From Mesostigma viride (taxonomy: Eukaryota > Streptophyta > Mesostigmatophyceae > Mesostigmatales > Mesostigmataceae): a DNA stretch of 64,000 bases. The DNA lies in assembly GCA_009746045.1 (NCBI GenBank), contig RPFO01000022.1, positions 3,018,943 through 3,082,942 on the forward strand. The letters run 5' to 3'. The notes beneath the pieces were generated by a model. It was given only the letters and a program-made list of their open reading frames with translations. It was not told the DNA's origin and did not search any database. The position numbers were made by a program, and so were the translations under genes. This document shows positions 1-11,107 of the stretch, one piece after another (within the stretch, counting starts at the first letter, position 1; each line of letters begins with the position of its first letter).

Positions 1-700
1 CTCCTACCGCCTTGCCGAAGAAGAGGGAGGTCCTAGGGGACTACGCTTCAAAGACTTTCCTGACCTAGTCGAATATGCTAAGCGGTATAGGAAATTTTTA
101 TTTTCCCCTCTCCCCCCCCGAGGCACAGGAAGGCCTCACACGGGAGAGAGAGTCCTACGTGAGAAAAGAGATCAGCATGCGAACAGCTGTATGAAAAAGG
201 TAGGCATAGGAATCATCATCAGGTAGTTCACCATAAGGGGTTACACCATAGTAGTAGAACTAGAGTAGTATTGAGAACATCAAGGTCCTCGAAGAAGGAA
301 TAGTCTGCACGACGAGAGAGTGCATCTGTACTATGTATATCTACACCTTGACATTACTGAAGTTTAAAAGGGAAAAACTGTGCGAAAAATCCATCCAGCG
401 CGCTTGCCGAGGGTAAGGTTGGTTGGGAGAGAAGATGGGTAAGGGACGATGATCCGTTTGGATTAACTAACCTATAAGGATCGTACTCACAGGTTCATTT
501 CAGGCGACATCAAAATTGAGCACCTTTAAGGAAGTGCCTGCCACGCTGGCAACAAATACCCACAGCTAAGAGTTCCTGCTTGGTTACGGGATAGTTACGC
601 TCCGCAGAGCATTTCTAGAAGTATACTCAATTGGGCGTAAACCCTGACCCTGATCCTGGATGAAGGAACACCACTAATACTACTTATAGCATCTGGTAAG
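1..700 (-). pseudogene. Second, degraded copy of Ty3 pol (RNase H end)
   Basis: This stretch aligns by eye, in the same orientation, with about 5566-6275 of the Ty3-type pol gene (end of RT/RNase H and the linker to integrase). It carries many single-base insertions and deletions and no usable reading frame. At about 695-700 the similarity stops and the sequence jumps directly to the 57-bp LTR edge at 701-757. It is either an internally deleted element or a low-quality/chimeric assembly segment; the dense single-base indels rather than substitutions favour the latter. Confidence 0.75.
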
Positions 701-757
701 GAGGCAAAAGACCTAATTTACGTCCGTAACTACAACGAATTGTTACGCGACGTAACA
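701..757 (-). repeat. LTR outer edge, copy 1
   Basis: These 57 bases are identical to 11454-11510. Read on the minus strand they begin TGTTACGTCGCG, the TG start expected of an LTR. Here the LTR edge is joined to pol sequence (1-700) instead of the rest of an LTR, so the left copy is rearranged. Confidence 0.7.
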
Positions 758-1130
758 CCTCCCCCCCCCACAAAGGTAGGGAGCCCTCTCCCTACGTACA
801 GGGAGGAAAACAGGGGTAGGAAACCTAATGCACCCAGCACACACTAACACAGTCAGCAGGCCATCCAAGATACAAGGCACCAATAGTTCACACGGTCTCC
901 ACCACCACGCCTGGAGGTGTAGGGTTAGCCAGTGCTCACCAAGCCTGGTGGTAGGTTCCCCTAACTGCCTGGAACAAAGTCCTTGCCGGGGGGAACGGCA
1001 CTGGGCAGGACACACAGAGTAAACCAATCAGCACCAAGGACCAAGAACGACCAGTCAACTGGCCAGAACATGAGGGCGACTCTACATACCGGAGGGACAA
1101 CACCCTCAGGTCGGGCCTAAGGCCCTCTAT
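758..1130. other. No gene seen
   Basis: Flank of the truncated LTR edge. Short open frames occur on both strands but have no recognisable motif. Nothing else is supported here. Confidence 0.5.
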
Positions 1131-1837
1131 CTAATGGCCATCCGTCTGGTAGGTACCACGGGAGGCCAGCAGGACATCCAGGTAGGCCTGGTAATGGGCC
1201 ACATCCTCAACATTGTCATGCCTATCTACGGTGAGGAAAACATCGGCCCACACGCCGTCAGGAAAGAGGCCCAGGAAGGCCCAGTAATACCTATGCTGCG
1301 TGAGGACGACCTGGCCACGGGCCCAGTCCAAAAAGCCACAGGCAAAGAGGCGAAGGAAAGGCTCTACCGCGATCAGGCAAAGGCCCGCAGGAGGAGGCGA
1401 TGGTACCGGATCCGAGGGCGCATACCCGTCGGGAAGAACAGGTCCACCAGGGGCTCCACGTTGGACGGCCACAACCGGATGTGCCGCACCTCACGGGAGC
1501 GCCACCGACGAACACACTGTCGCGACCCGAATGTCTCTAGGTAGTCGCTGGCCCGAGGAGGAGGGTGACCACGGGAGTCTAGACCCTGGCCCGGGATAGG
1601 CGCCGGGCGGCGGGCATCCCACTCAAGGATGGGCTGGAGGACCGTAGTGTACGCCGCACCCGGCACCGCAGGAAACTCTACTGTAAGGGCATCCGAAGCC
1701 ATAATGCCCAGAGGGGGAGGGTAAGCCCACTGGAACCCACCGTAGGTGTCTAAGTCGTTGTGGCGCCTCGCCCAGCGATACAGGACGCGCCGGACCAGGA
1801 TCTCACCCTCGAACACCGGATCAGCTAAAATAACCAT
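1131..1837 (-). pseudogene. Decayed ORF 3' of Ty3 integrase (unknown)
   Basis: Two overlapping minus frames (1373-1837 and 1131-1472) look like one protein broken by a frameshift around 1400. The N-terminal part starts MVILADPVFEGEILVRR and continues into an Arg/Trp-rich sequence; the second frame is rich in Phe, Leu and Trp. I do not recognise a domain. It lies on the same strand as the Ty3-type pol and 3' of it, so it may be an accessory ORF of the retroelement or of an older neighbour. Confidence 0.35.
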
Positions 1838-2341
1838 GTCGAACGGAGGCCGATCAGTCTCAACACTAAGCGATTTTTCTACGCGTCGTAAAAGTATACT
1901 TAACTAGATACGCAAAGTATACTTATACAAAAGTATACTTTTACTGTCTGTATGCGTCAGCGTAGGCTTACGACTTGGATACTTTAACGTAGCTTTGACG
2001 TAGAAATTTACTTTACGTAGCTTTTGTCGTAGCAATAACGTATCTTGCGTAAGATCTTTTTGGTAATAGTGTACGTACCGTATTTAATAACGACGCGGAT
2101 ACGGCAACGAATCTGACAACGATCTGTCAAGTGTAAGTTAAAGATACTTTTGTATTGTGATACGTTACGTTTCGAATTACGACACAGATACGCACACGGA
2201 TCTGTCAGAGATTTGTTCAGTTCACGTTGAGGATCCCGATATAAATTGATACGATTCGTTTAAAATACGGCGGGATACGGCAACGGAATTGTGAAAGATC
2301 CGTTTAGTTTACAGTCAACGGATCACAGCCGGAGGCAAGTT
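1838..2341. other. AT-rich non-coding spacer
   Basis: AT-rich stretch with repeated AAGTATACTT blocks (about 1888-1945) and repeated near-copies of a motif like GATACGGCAACGGAT followed by TCTGTCA (about 2095-2300). No coding potential is apparent. It separates the two decayed ORFs downstream of the Ty3-type pol. Confidence 0.5.
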
Positions 2342-3927
2342 GACTACTGGGGTATCATTAATGGGTAGGCCACGATCCCGGGGCGCCCGACACACCTGGG
2401 AGAACCCGTAGGACATGGGAGAGATGGCAAGCTCAGCAGAGGCGCGCGGCAGGTCACACTGTCGGCAGGCGAGTGCGGACATACCATACCCGGAATGGGC
2501 GTGTCACGCGACTCCGGCGTCGCATGCACCACAGAAGGGCCCTGTCCCGATCACCCTGGGACAACTCCCGGAGGGAATCGGCAGCGCGGGTGGCGCGAGG
2601 ATCCTGACCGGTGGACCGAACAACCGCGGCCAAAGACCGCGAGGCCGAAGGAGGAGGACCGAGCAGGGGCCGACGCAGGGGCAGGAGCCGACACCGACGC
2701 AGGGGGCACTGGTAAAACAGGAGGTCGCGCCGGACCCGAAGCCAGAGAGGGCCGTGACGGACCCGCCATCGACGCAGGCGCGCCGGTCTCCGTTGCCGGT
2801 GCACCCTCAGGCCACATATTGAAGATAGGGCCCGTAGGGACAGGCAGCCGGCATAAGATTGGTTACCATCCAACTCCAGTCGGGCACCGGATCCTCTGCG
2901 GGGGACCACCCTCCCAAAGCCTGGGATGATCGCCCGTGTCGCTGAAGAAACCACGAACTGGCTGTGAGGGCGCAGCGGACGGCCCAGAGGGGGCGACGGC
3001 GGGCACAGCCGAAGGGGCTGAAGACTCGCGCCGAGGCGCGGGAACGTCGGCCGCAGGCACAGAGGCAACCGGAGGTGTCGGAGCCGCAGCAACCGAAGGG
3101 GTAGGGGGCGCCGGCGAAACCACAGGTGCCGAAGAAACCGAAGGGGTAGGGGGCGCGGACACCACAGACACCCCACCTGGCGTGGCCGGAGTCTGCGCTT
3201 GGGCCGCCAGGAAGGCCCCGAACGCCGTGGTCAGGGACTGGATCTGAGCCTGCATAGCCGAGACCGTCGCCGAAAGAGGATCAGGCAAACCCGAAGGGGT
3301 AGGCTCTACTGCAACACCCGGGTCGACCGAGGGGACGACGGGACCGGAGAGGGAGGAACAGACGCCGAGGAGGCGGACGCAGCGCTCGAGGCAGAATAAT
3401 CTGGAGTATAATGTACCTCGGCTGGGGCGCCCGAAGGGGCAGGACCACTAACCGCTAGTCCCGCCGACTGATCAGCTATCTCCATGAATTCTACGGCCCG
3501 TAAAAGGTCGCAGGGGTTCTCCTACCTCAGCATCACCCTCAGCCGGAAGCCAAGGGAACACCTCCCGTAGGCAGGTACGGCCCACAGGGTGAGAGGTAGG
3601 AGAACACACGGCAACACCGGAGAACCGCATCTATCTGCCCAAGGCGGGACAGCTGGAACCACACCCCAACAAACAGTGTCCGGCATCGTCGAACCCGTGC
3701 AGGACAAGCTGGTGCGGCTCATCAGGGGAAGGACCATACCACGTGACCCCGAAGAGGGCCGCCCTGACTAAGCTCGCATGTTGGGCCTGAAGGGCCGGCT
3801 GCACAACGCCACCCGGTAACATGATCGCGACACCCAGCGGCCCGGAAGGGCCTCGAAATACAGCTCAGGGTCCGGTAGGGGCAGGGACGGCAGCGGGCTC
3901 TCAGCCGGAGGGGTAGGCTCTGTCATG
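2342..3927 (-). pseudogene. Gag-like decayed ORF
   Basis: Minus-strand coding remnants in several frames. From 3927 the protein starts [19 protein letters not shown], shifts frame near 3830 and 3640, and continues to a segment (about 3290-3220) with a short coiled-coil-like stretch containing QIQSLTTAFGAFLAAQ. A Pro/Ala/Val/Ser-rich low-complexity tail follows (about 3200-2950). This layout, an amphipathic segment followed by a Pro-rich linker, resembles N-terminal regions of retrotransposon Gag proteins, but no zinc knuckle is visible. The start lies only about 75 bases 3' of the integrase stop, on the same strand. It could be an extra ORF of the Ty3 element or the Gag of another element. 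Confidence 0.4.
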
Positions 3928-4002
3928 ACGGCTGCGGAGGGGAGGGGACAACCAACCACCCGTCGACAGCAGACATAACATAAGAGAGGAGAAGGCCTAC
4001 GA

Positions 4003-5529
4003 CTAGAGCTTGTGCAGGGTTTTATATTCCTGCAGCAGGCGACTACACCCATCTAGCTCACTCTCCGTATACCAAACCTTATCTACTTCACTACGAGCAT
4101 ACATCCACTTCACTTTATACTGACGCTGGGTACCGCGGCCCTTTTTGATATCTCGATGGGCCACGATGCTTTCTACTTCGTCTTCTACTTCCCCAGTGTC
4201 AGGATTATGCTCTAAAGGGGCAGGCGCTAACTCCCTGCCAGCGAACGTACTAGGGTGGTACAGTTTAAGCTGGCTCCTATGGAAGGTGTTTGAATGCGTT
4301 TGCCAAGAGGTAGGGATATCGACTTTATACAAGAAATTTCCTACCCTAGACAACACATGGAAGGGTCCTAAGAAGGCAGGCCTAAGTTTGACCTTCAGTT
4401 CTGCTTCAAACTTATGAGCAAAACGGCCAACACGGGGGCCTTCTACTAATACTAGATCTCCTACTTCTATCTCAGGTGCTCGTCTATCTAAGGAGGCACG
4501 CAACCTAGCAAGGTACTTAGCCTGAGCTTTTTGATACCCTGAGATCGCGTGGTCATGAGCAGTTTTCATTCTATCTAGTAAGGACTGTACACCTTCTACA
4601 GTATCTCGGGACACATCATCCTTGTCCCGTAGAGGACTAGCTAAGAGAGAGGTAGGGGTAAGGGGCTGTCTACCAGTATCTAAGAAGAAGGGCGTATATC
4701 CATGCGCAGCTTGGGGACAATTGTTGAGGGAGAACTCTACCAAACATAAATAATCCTCCCAATCACTACCCGAGCCATTAACATAGTGCCTAAGCGCTTC
4801 TTCTACTACTCTATTAAGACGCTCTACTAAATGAGAGGAGGAGGAGTGGTAGGCAGTACCGTAGGTAACCTTGGTACCGATGGCAGCGAAAAACTGCTGC
4901 CAAAAATCTGAGGTAAATAATTTATCCTTATCACTAATAAACTGCCTACTCAATCCATGATATCTATATACATTATTGAGGTATAGGCGTGCGCAATCAC
5001 GTGCGGTGAGTTCTAAAGGACACGGCACAAGATGGCACATACGAGTAAAACGATCTATGAACACAAGGATTTGGGCATTGCCCCTATCATTCTTTCTAAA
5101 AGGTCCTACAAAATCCATCATGATAGAATCCCAAGGCATGATAGGGTCAGGCAAGGTCCTAGGTTCTGCTATCTGTCCTACATTATTGGGTTTCATTTCC
5201 TGGCAAGATTGACAAGTTCTAACATACTCATCCACATCCTTATAAAGGGAAGGCCAGTAATAAGAGCGGGCTACTAGGTCCCGTACCCGTTTACCACCCT
5301 GATGAGCAGCTAAGTCATGCAACTCAAAGAGCAAGGAGGAGCGACAGATAGGAGGGACATACAGGCGCCATTGAGGGGGAGAATCTGCTATCTGCACATA
5401 TAAAAACCCACCTACAAATTTACAAGGGTGCTTGCCTAATTGTTGGGGATGTGCAGCAATGGCAGCTAATGCTTCCGGCTCAGTGGCCGTAAATCTACTA
5501 ATAAGGCGTTCAAGATCAGAGGTAGGCAT
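4003..5529 (-). CDS. Retrotransposon integrase with chromodomain
   Basis: Catalyses insertion of the element's cDNA into the chromosome. The 508-residue open frame contains the N-terminal HHCC zinc finger (HDLAAH, then CQSCQ about 30 residues later). The DDE catalytic core follows: D in the segment around WDSIMMDFVGPF, D in FISDKDKLFTSDFW, E in HLVERLNRVVEEAL. The C-terminal 60 residues look like a chromodomain (VESIVAHRD, then YKVKW and WYTESEL). Chromodomains in this family direct insertion to marked chromatin. The frame is separated from RNase H by stops and a frameshift at about 5530-5640, so in an intact element this would be the last part of Pol. Confidence 0.88.
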   Translation of the reverse strand: MPTSDLERLISRFTATEPEALAAIAAHPQQLGKHPCKFVGGFLYVQIADSPPQWRLYVPPICRSSLLFELHDLAAHQGGKRVRDLVARSYYWPSLYKDVDEYVRTCQSCQEMKPNNVGQIAEPRTLPDPIMPWDSIMMDFVGPFRKNDRGNAQILVFIDRFTRMCHLVPCPLELTARDCARLYLNNVYRYHGLSRQFISDKDKLFTSDFWQQFFAAIGTKVTYGTAYHSSSSHLVERLNRVVEEALRHYVNGSGSDWEDYLCLVEFSLNNCPQAAHGYTPFFLDTGRQPLTPTSLLASPLRDKDDVSRDTVEGVQSLLDRMKTAHDHAISGYQKAQAKYLARLRASLDRRAPEIEVGDLVLVEGPRVGRFAHKFEAELKVKLRPAFLGPFHVLSRVGNFLYKVDIPTSWQTHSNTFHRSQLKLYHPSTFAGRELAPAPLEHNPDTGEVEDEVESIVAHRDIKKGRGTQRQYKVKWMYARSEVDKVWYTESELDGCSRLLQEYKTLHKL

Positions 5530-5638
5530 CGCTACAGAAGTATCCAGAACAGGTTTAAAGAGATCTCCTACCGCCTTGCCGAAGAGAAGGGGAGGTCCTA
5601 GGGGACTACGTTTTCATAAGACTTTCCTGACCTAGTCG

Positions 5639-8112
5639 CTATATGGCTAAGCGGTATAGAAATTTTATTTTTCCCCTCCCCCCCACCGAGGCCACAGGAA
5701 GGGCCTCACACGGGAGAGAGAGTCCTACGTGAGAAAGGAGATCAGGCATGCGAACAGCTGTATGAAAGAGGTAGGCATAGGAATCATCATCAGGTAGTTC
5801 ACCATAAGGGGTTACACCCATAGTAGTAGGAACTAGAGTAGTATTGAGAACATCAAGGTCCTCGAAGAAGGAATAGTCTGCACGACGAGAGAGTGCATCT
5901 GGTACTATGTTATCTACACCCTTGACATACTGAAGTTTAAAAGGGGAAAACTGTGCTAAAAATTCCATCCAGCGCGCTTGCCGAGGGGTAAGGTTGGGTT
6001 GGGAGAGAAGATGGGTAAGGGGACGATGATCCGTTTGGATAACTAACCTATAAGGATCTAGCTCACAGGGTTCATTCAGGCAGACATCAAATTGAGCACC
6101 TTTAAGGAAGTGCTGCCACGCGTGGCAACAATACACCACAGCTAAGAGTTCCTGCTGGTGGACGGGATAGTTACGCTCCGCAGGGAGCATTGTCCTAGAG
6201 ATATACTCAATTGGCTGTAAGCCCTGACCCTGATCCTGGAGAAGGACACCACCTATAGCTACTTTACTAGCATCTGTAGCCACAACAAAGGGTTTAGTAG
6301 TATCCGGTAGGATGAGTACAGGAGGGGAAAGGAGTAGGGATTTTAGGCACTGAAAAGCAGACTGACACTCACTACTCCAAACAAAGGGGATATCCTTCTT
6401 TAATAAATGATTAATAGGGGCTGCTATAGTTGCGAAACGCGGGATAAAACGCCTATAGTAAGAAGCAATTCCTAGGAAACTACGTACACCTTTAACGTCG
6501 GTAGGAGTAGGCCATTCCTGAATTGACTTAGTTTTATCCGGGTCGGTAGCGACCCCGGCATCTGACAGAACGTGCCCTAAAAATGGGACACTCCTACCCG
6601 AACGCACTTTAGCACGGCGCGCCCACAAAGAATTTTCAGCCATTATTTCTAATACTTTCTTTAAATCACGTAGGTGCGTTTCAAAATCAGGAGAGTAAAT
6701 AAGAATATCATCTAAGTAAGCTTGAGCACAAGAACGGTCATGCTCAGATAAAGAAACAGAGGAGAAGGAGGGATCCTTTAGATCAGAGGACACCTGAGGA
6801 AGATGAGAATTTCCCATAACAGGTCTAAGCACTTCATTCATTAACATTTGAAAAGAGGCAGGCGAGTTACAGAGTCCCATAGCCGCTACTCTAAACTGGT
6901 AATGACCAAAAGGGGTAGCAAAGGCGGTTTTATGGCAATCCTCAGGAGCTATCCGCAACTGCCAAAAACCATCCGCACAATCCAGTACTGTGAAACAAGT
7001 GGAACCTTTAACCTTATTAAATATATCATCAATACGAGGTAGAGGGTATTTAGATTTCACAGTAATATCATTCAACTTCCTATAATCAGTAACTAGGCGA
7101 AACTTGCCATTTGGCTTAGGAACTAACAGGACACCAGCTGAGTAGGGGGAGTTACTAGGCTCTATCAATCCTGCTTCTAATAATGACACTAAAATCTGTT
7201 TTAGTTCCTTTAACTCGGTAGGGCCCATTCTATACATCGGAGAGTGCGTAGGAACTGCACCGTCCTTGATAACTACACGGTGTAAAACAGAACGAGGAGG
7301 AGGATAAGAAGGAGTCTTTTCTTCAAATACTTTTGAGGAATCTATCACAGCCATGTATCTTACTATTTCATTTTCAGTAAATCCTACTCCTATTGTATCC
7401 ACTGTATTTACATCTATATCCACACTATTATTAGTGATAGGTATCTCTTGTACTTCTAACTGAAGGAACATACATAATAGGTATCCATTTTGCTTTAATT
7501 CAGAACGTAATTCGTCATTTGACATTAATACTTCAGGTATAGGTCTTACAGGAGGATCAACAGGTGTAGGAGGAGTAATATCTACCAAGGATAAATTTTC
7601 CAATCTATAATGACGTTCAGGTACCCAGTAAGAGCTATCTGGAAACCAAATGACCATGGTATCATAATTAATAGTAATCTTATTATCCTGGTGCCAATCT
7701 AATCCTAGTAATACATCAGCGGTAGTGATAGGGCCTATAGTGGCCGTCAGGTTGACAGTACGTCCTTGTATAACCATGGGAAGGGACACCGTACCCGGGG
7801 AATGACTGGTGCGACCATCAGCATAATGAACAGTAACGGGTTTGGTGTGAGGGGTAGGGACTAGTCCTAAACGCCTAACTAGGGCCTCGCTCACAAAGGA
7901 GCTAGCCGCACCGCTATCTACCAACACAGAGACATTCAAGAGTTCATCAGCATGCAAGAAGGGGTCTACAACAGTGTGAGGGACGGTTAAACCACCATTC
8001 AAGAACATAAGAGGACGCACACGTAGTGGTAGGGAAGATTCAGCTCCTACAGAGGTTATAAAAACAGGCAGGCAAAAATTTTTATCTGGGGTACTATCTA
8101 AGGACCTGTCCA
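5639..8112 (-). CDS. Retrotransposon Pol: protease, RT, RNase H
   Basis: The first Met of the open frame is at 8020, but the frame is open to about 8112, directly after the gag stop, so synthesis is probably by gag-pol readthrough or frameshifting. Domains in order: aspartic protease (LVDSGAASSFVSE, near residue 35 from the Met), linker, and reverse transcriptase with VTDYRKLN, FTVLDCADGFWQL and the catalytic YLDDILIYS. Ty3-type RNase H follows with VATDASKVAIGG, ELLAVV, IQTDHRPL and the terminal DALSRR. It copies the element RNA into cDNA. An unusual insertion of about 30 residues lies between the RT motif around ASFQMLMNEVLRP and YLDD. The frame ends at 5639 before integrase, so the polyprotein is broken here. 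Confidence 0.9.
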
Positions 8113-8114
8113 GG

Positions 8115-9790
8115 TTACCCCCGGCTGACAGGCCTACTGTTCCCCCTCCCCCCCAAATCCATAGGAACTAACCCCGAAGAAGACCCTGGCGAAAAAGCCA
8201 CTGCTGGAGGGTCACGAGGGAGCGAAGAGGGTGCGGGAGCCTGATTATCATAGGGGAACCCTGGGGATCCTGTCTGCACAGCATTCAGCCTACTAGGGGT
8301 AGCTGAAGGGATGCGTCCTGAAGTAGGACGAATAGGAGCACGCTGAGGGGTACGAGGAGGGCGAGCGTCGGGATGAGGGGGAGCACCCGAAAGGAACTTG
8401 GGGCACTCACGTTTAAGATGACCTACTTCCTTACAATGATAGCATGTGATATGAGAGACATCAAGGGCTGAAAGGTCAGTAACACAGATATCTAATTCTT
8501 CTACATAGGAGTTCTCCTCCTCAGGGGTAAGGATAATATTATTAATACGGGAACGGGTAGGAAGAGAAGGGGTGGTGAAGAAATCTGCTACACGCAAGAG
8601 ATGCTGGCGCACATGCTTGAGGGGCAGATCAGTAAAACGGTAGGCAGAGAACTGGCGCTTGACTTCACGTAATAAGGGTCTACTGAGGCCTTGAGGAAGC
8701 GAGCACGTACTTCTGCACCCGACAAATCCCTAATTCGTACCATCTGAGCATCAAACTCTTTCATATACTCCTTAAATGATTTAGTACCCTGCTGCAAGGT
8801 ACCAAAGGCTAATCTATCCTGCCAATCTGAATCAGGAGGGACTAAATGGTTCTCTAAACGCTTAAACAATTCTGCTACAGAGTTAGGGTAGGCATGAGAG
8901 GCCAAAGACTCACACTGAATGAGGTTAGCAAGCTCAGGAGTAATACAGGTTGTGAGATAGTGAGGAACTAATACAGCATCAGAAAGACGCCATCTATTAT
9001 GATTCTGCCACGACTCCGTGTTCTGGGTAAGCAACATAATAAAGGTGAAAAACTGTTGAGGGGTAGACTTGACATCCAGCTTGGGAAGGTTAGCAAAGAG
9101 GGGAAGAGCAGGGGGCTTAGGGGGATTAGAAGAGTCAGTTTTTCCCATAGGGCCACTATCTTCCACTGCTACATAAGCGGGATAGAAGGAAGGAAGAGGA
9201 AAAGTCTTGGGTAGGGGTCTAGAGGGGCCACCGTTTCAGGCTGGTGCCCATAAGAGAAGGGGACAGTATATTGCTCACGAAGAGAGGAATAGGCAAAATG
9301 ATCATAATTTCTGTCATCTAAGGGCATGGTACTGAAATCACTATTAACTTCTAAATCAGCCACACGGGTAGGGACCTGGGCTGCCTCATAGGCCGTCTCA
9401 GGGTAGGACCAGGAAGCAGGTGGGTAAAAGGGAACTGCACTAGGGCGCCCAGAAGGACCGACAGGGGCAGAGGCACGACCCGTGTTAAGAGCAGGCATGG
9501 AAGGAACAGGGTGGGAAGGAGGCCTAAAAACATTGTTAGTTAGTGAGGACCTGCTGGAGGGTTGAGCCAAGGTTGCAGGAGGGGCAGGGGCCTGGTTCAG
9601 GGTAAGGGAAGGGTCATCACTAAATCTGACTTGCATACGTTGACGTTGTTCATAGGTAGGAGGGGTAAGTGAGGGACGACGGCGACCATCAGCAAGAGGA
9701 GAAGGAGGTGAGGCACGAAGATTACCTTGAGGAGTGAGATGGTGTACCGTTTCAAGTGAGTCCCGTCGGTTACCCCGATTGTTGTTATGG

Positions 9791-9836
<46 letters not shown>

Positions 9837-9888
9837 TAGTAGGAGTATTGGTAGGTATAGGCGACAGGTTACCACCCACTGGATCCAT
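8115..9888 (-). pseudogene. Retrotransposon Gag (two frameshifts)
   Basis: Structural capsid/nucleocapsid polyprotein of the Ty3-type element. The N-terminal frame (9888-9169) starts MDPVGGNLSPIPTN and carries a poly-Asn run encoded by an (ATT)n microsatellite at about 9797-9835. A shift near 9200 leads into the capsid region (frame 9166-8588, with LPKLDVKSTPQQFFTF and repeated Leu/Phe helices). A second shift near 8670 leads into the frame ending at 8115, which carries the zinc knuckle CYHCKEVGHLKREC (CX2CX4HX4C) and a Pro/Ser-rich tail. Each segment is plausible coding sequence, so the shifts are probably recent mutations or sequencing indels. Confidence 0.8.
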
Positions 9889-10012
9889 TTTTGTTTAAGT
9901 AAATGATCAAAAATCTAACTGAAAGCAACAAGGATAAAGGACAAGGCCTAATATAAGGCAAGGAAAGAAAAGGAAAAGATTTTAATGGCTTAAAAGAAAG
10001 GAACAATTTAAA

Positions 10013-10405
10013 TCAGTCCTTTTTAACAACAGTAATGGATAGGGAACCGAATTCCAAGGTGAGAGGAGTATCTAAGCTAGATGAGGATGCAGCCCTCTTA
10101 GGGGGAGACGAAGGAGGGGTAGCAAAATCTAGAGCTTCTACAGGAGGGCGACCATGAGGAGTAGAACGTACGTGTAGGCCTAGATCTGATACGCTATGGT
10201 CTATAAGGAATTGTTGAGCTTCCTCGAAGGTAACAAATTTCTTATACCTAATTACATTATATGTACGGTTTTGCACTATCTTCCTAGCATCTGACCAAGA
10301 GAGGAAAATGGCTGACCATTGAGGGGTAATAACTACGTAATACTTAGCTAAACTATTATCACTAGATGAATGGGAAGGCGCAGTAAAAACACGACGTTGA
10401 CTCAT
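10013..10405 (-). CDS. Viroplasmin / RNase H1 N-domain-like ORF
   Basis: A 130-residue ORF upstream of gag in the Ty3-type element. Residues about 20-70 read YYVVITPQWSAIFLSW, then a segment with DARKIVQ, then RYKKFVTFEEAQQFL. This spacing matches the short domain shared by the caulimovirus inclusion-body protein and the N-terminus of eukaryotic RNase H1 (YxV..G...GI...W......V......KkF.t.eeA..FL), which binds RNA/DNA hybrids. The C-terminal 60 residues are low-complexity Ser/Pro. A hybrid-binding accessory protein is a plausible role but is inferred only from the domain match. The Met at 10405 is the only in-frame start before the domain. Confidence 0.6.
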   Translation of the reverse strand: MSQRRVFTAPSHSSSDNSLAKYYVVITPQWSAIFLSWSDARKIVQNRTYNVIRYKKFVTFEEAQQFLIDHSVSDLGLHVRSTPHGRPPVEALDFATPPSSPPKRAASSSSLDTPLTLEFGSLSITVVKKD

Positions 10406-10732
10406 GATAACTCACCTGGCGTGTCTTGTGATGTCAAGCTAGACGAGGTAGGGGTAGGCGACTTAGCTTGACGATCTGGATCACCGAAAGAAGAAGGAGG
10501 GCGGGAGTTTCCAGCTCTCGTCCTAAGTCAGCGGCCGGATATCCCAGCGCTCGTCCTAACACAGCGCCCCGTAACTCTGCGGGTGCGGCCGTCTAATAAA
10601 GCAGCAGCACAAGGAAAAAGGTGTAGGTACTGCGACGCTAATCGTCTCCGAACAGTAATACTCCCCTATCTAAGGCAGGAAACAACCGTAAGCAGGAAAA
10701 CAAGGCGAAGGACAGGCTAACTACGAAAGGAT
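10406..10732. other. Ty3 leader spacer
   Basis: Non-coding leader between two small ORFs of the Ty3-type element. It contains two partial copies of a block like AGCTCTCGTCCTAA / AGCGCTCGTCCTAA (about 10513 and 10540). No gene is seen. Confidence 0.4.
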
Positions 10733-11107
10733 TTATCCGCTGTGAGCAGGTCTAGCTTCTAGGTAAAGCGTGTCCCGAAACGGGCAGCACGACGCTCCTA
10801 GCTTGAAGGCGACCCGCCCATTACCTATCAAGGAAGTGTCGACTTCTTGTTCCTGGACGCGGAAGGGGTCTTGAAAAGGTGTATGTGGCAAGGGATAGTC
10901 GTCTCGTTCACTACCTACTGAAGTTCCTCCGGAACCATTGTTACGCCGCGGATATCTACCTCCACCTCTACCTCTAATGGGCCTGATACTACCTAAACTG
11001 GTCAGGCCTCCTCTACTTAACCCTCTGGCGAAAGACGAACGTGACGGAGCTGATCTCAATGCATTAACGTAAGTGTTACTATAATACGCCATACAACCAT
11101 TTATCAA
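10733..11107 (-). CDS. Small Arg/Gly-rich leader ORF (unknown)
   Basis: A 124-residue ORF just inside the LTR edge of the Ty3-type element. The middle is Arg/Gly-rich (SIRPIRGRGGGRYPRRN), the kind of basic sequence that binds nucleic acid, and no domain is recognised. It may be chance, but it precedes the viroplasmin-like ORF on the same strand and fits the position of a leader-encoded accessory protein. Confidence 0.3.
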   Translation of the reverse strand: MINGCMAYYSNTYVNALRSAPSRSSFARGLSRGGLTSLGSIRPIRGRGGGRYPRRNNGSGGTSVGSERDDYPLPHTPFQDPFRVQEQEVDTSLIGNGRVAFKLGASCCPFRDTLYLEARPAHSG

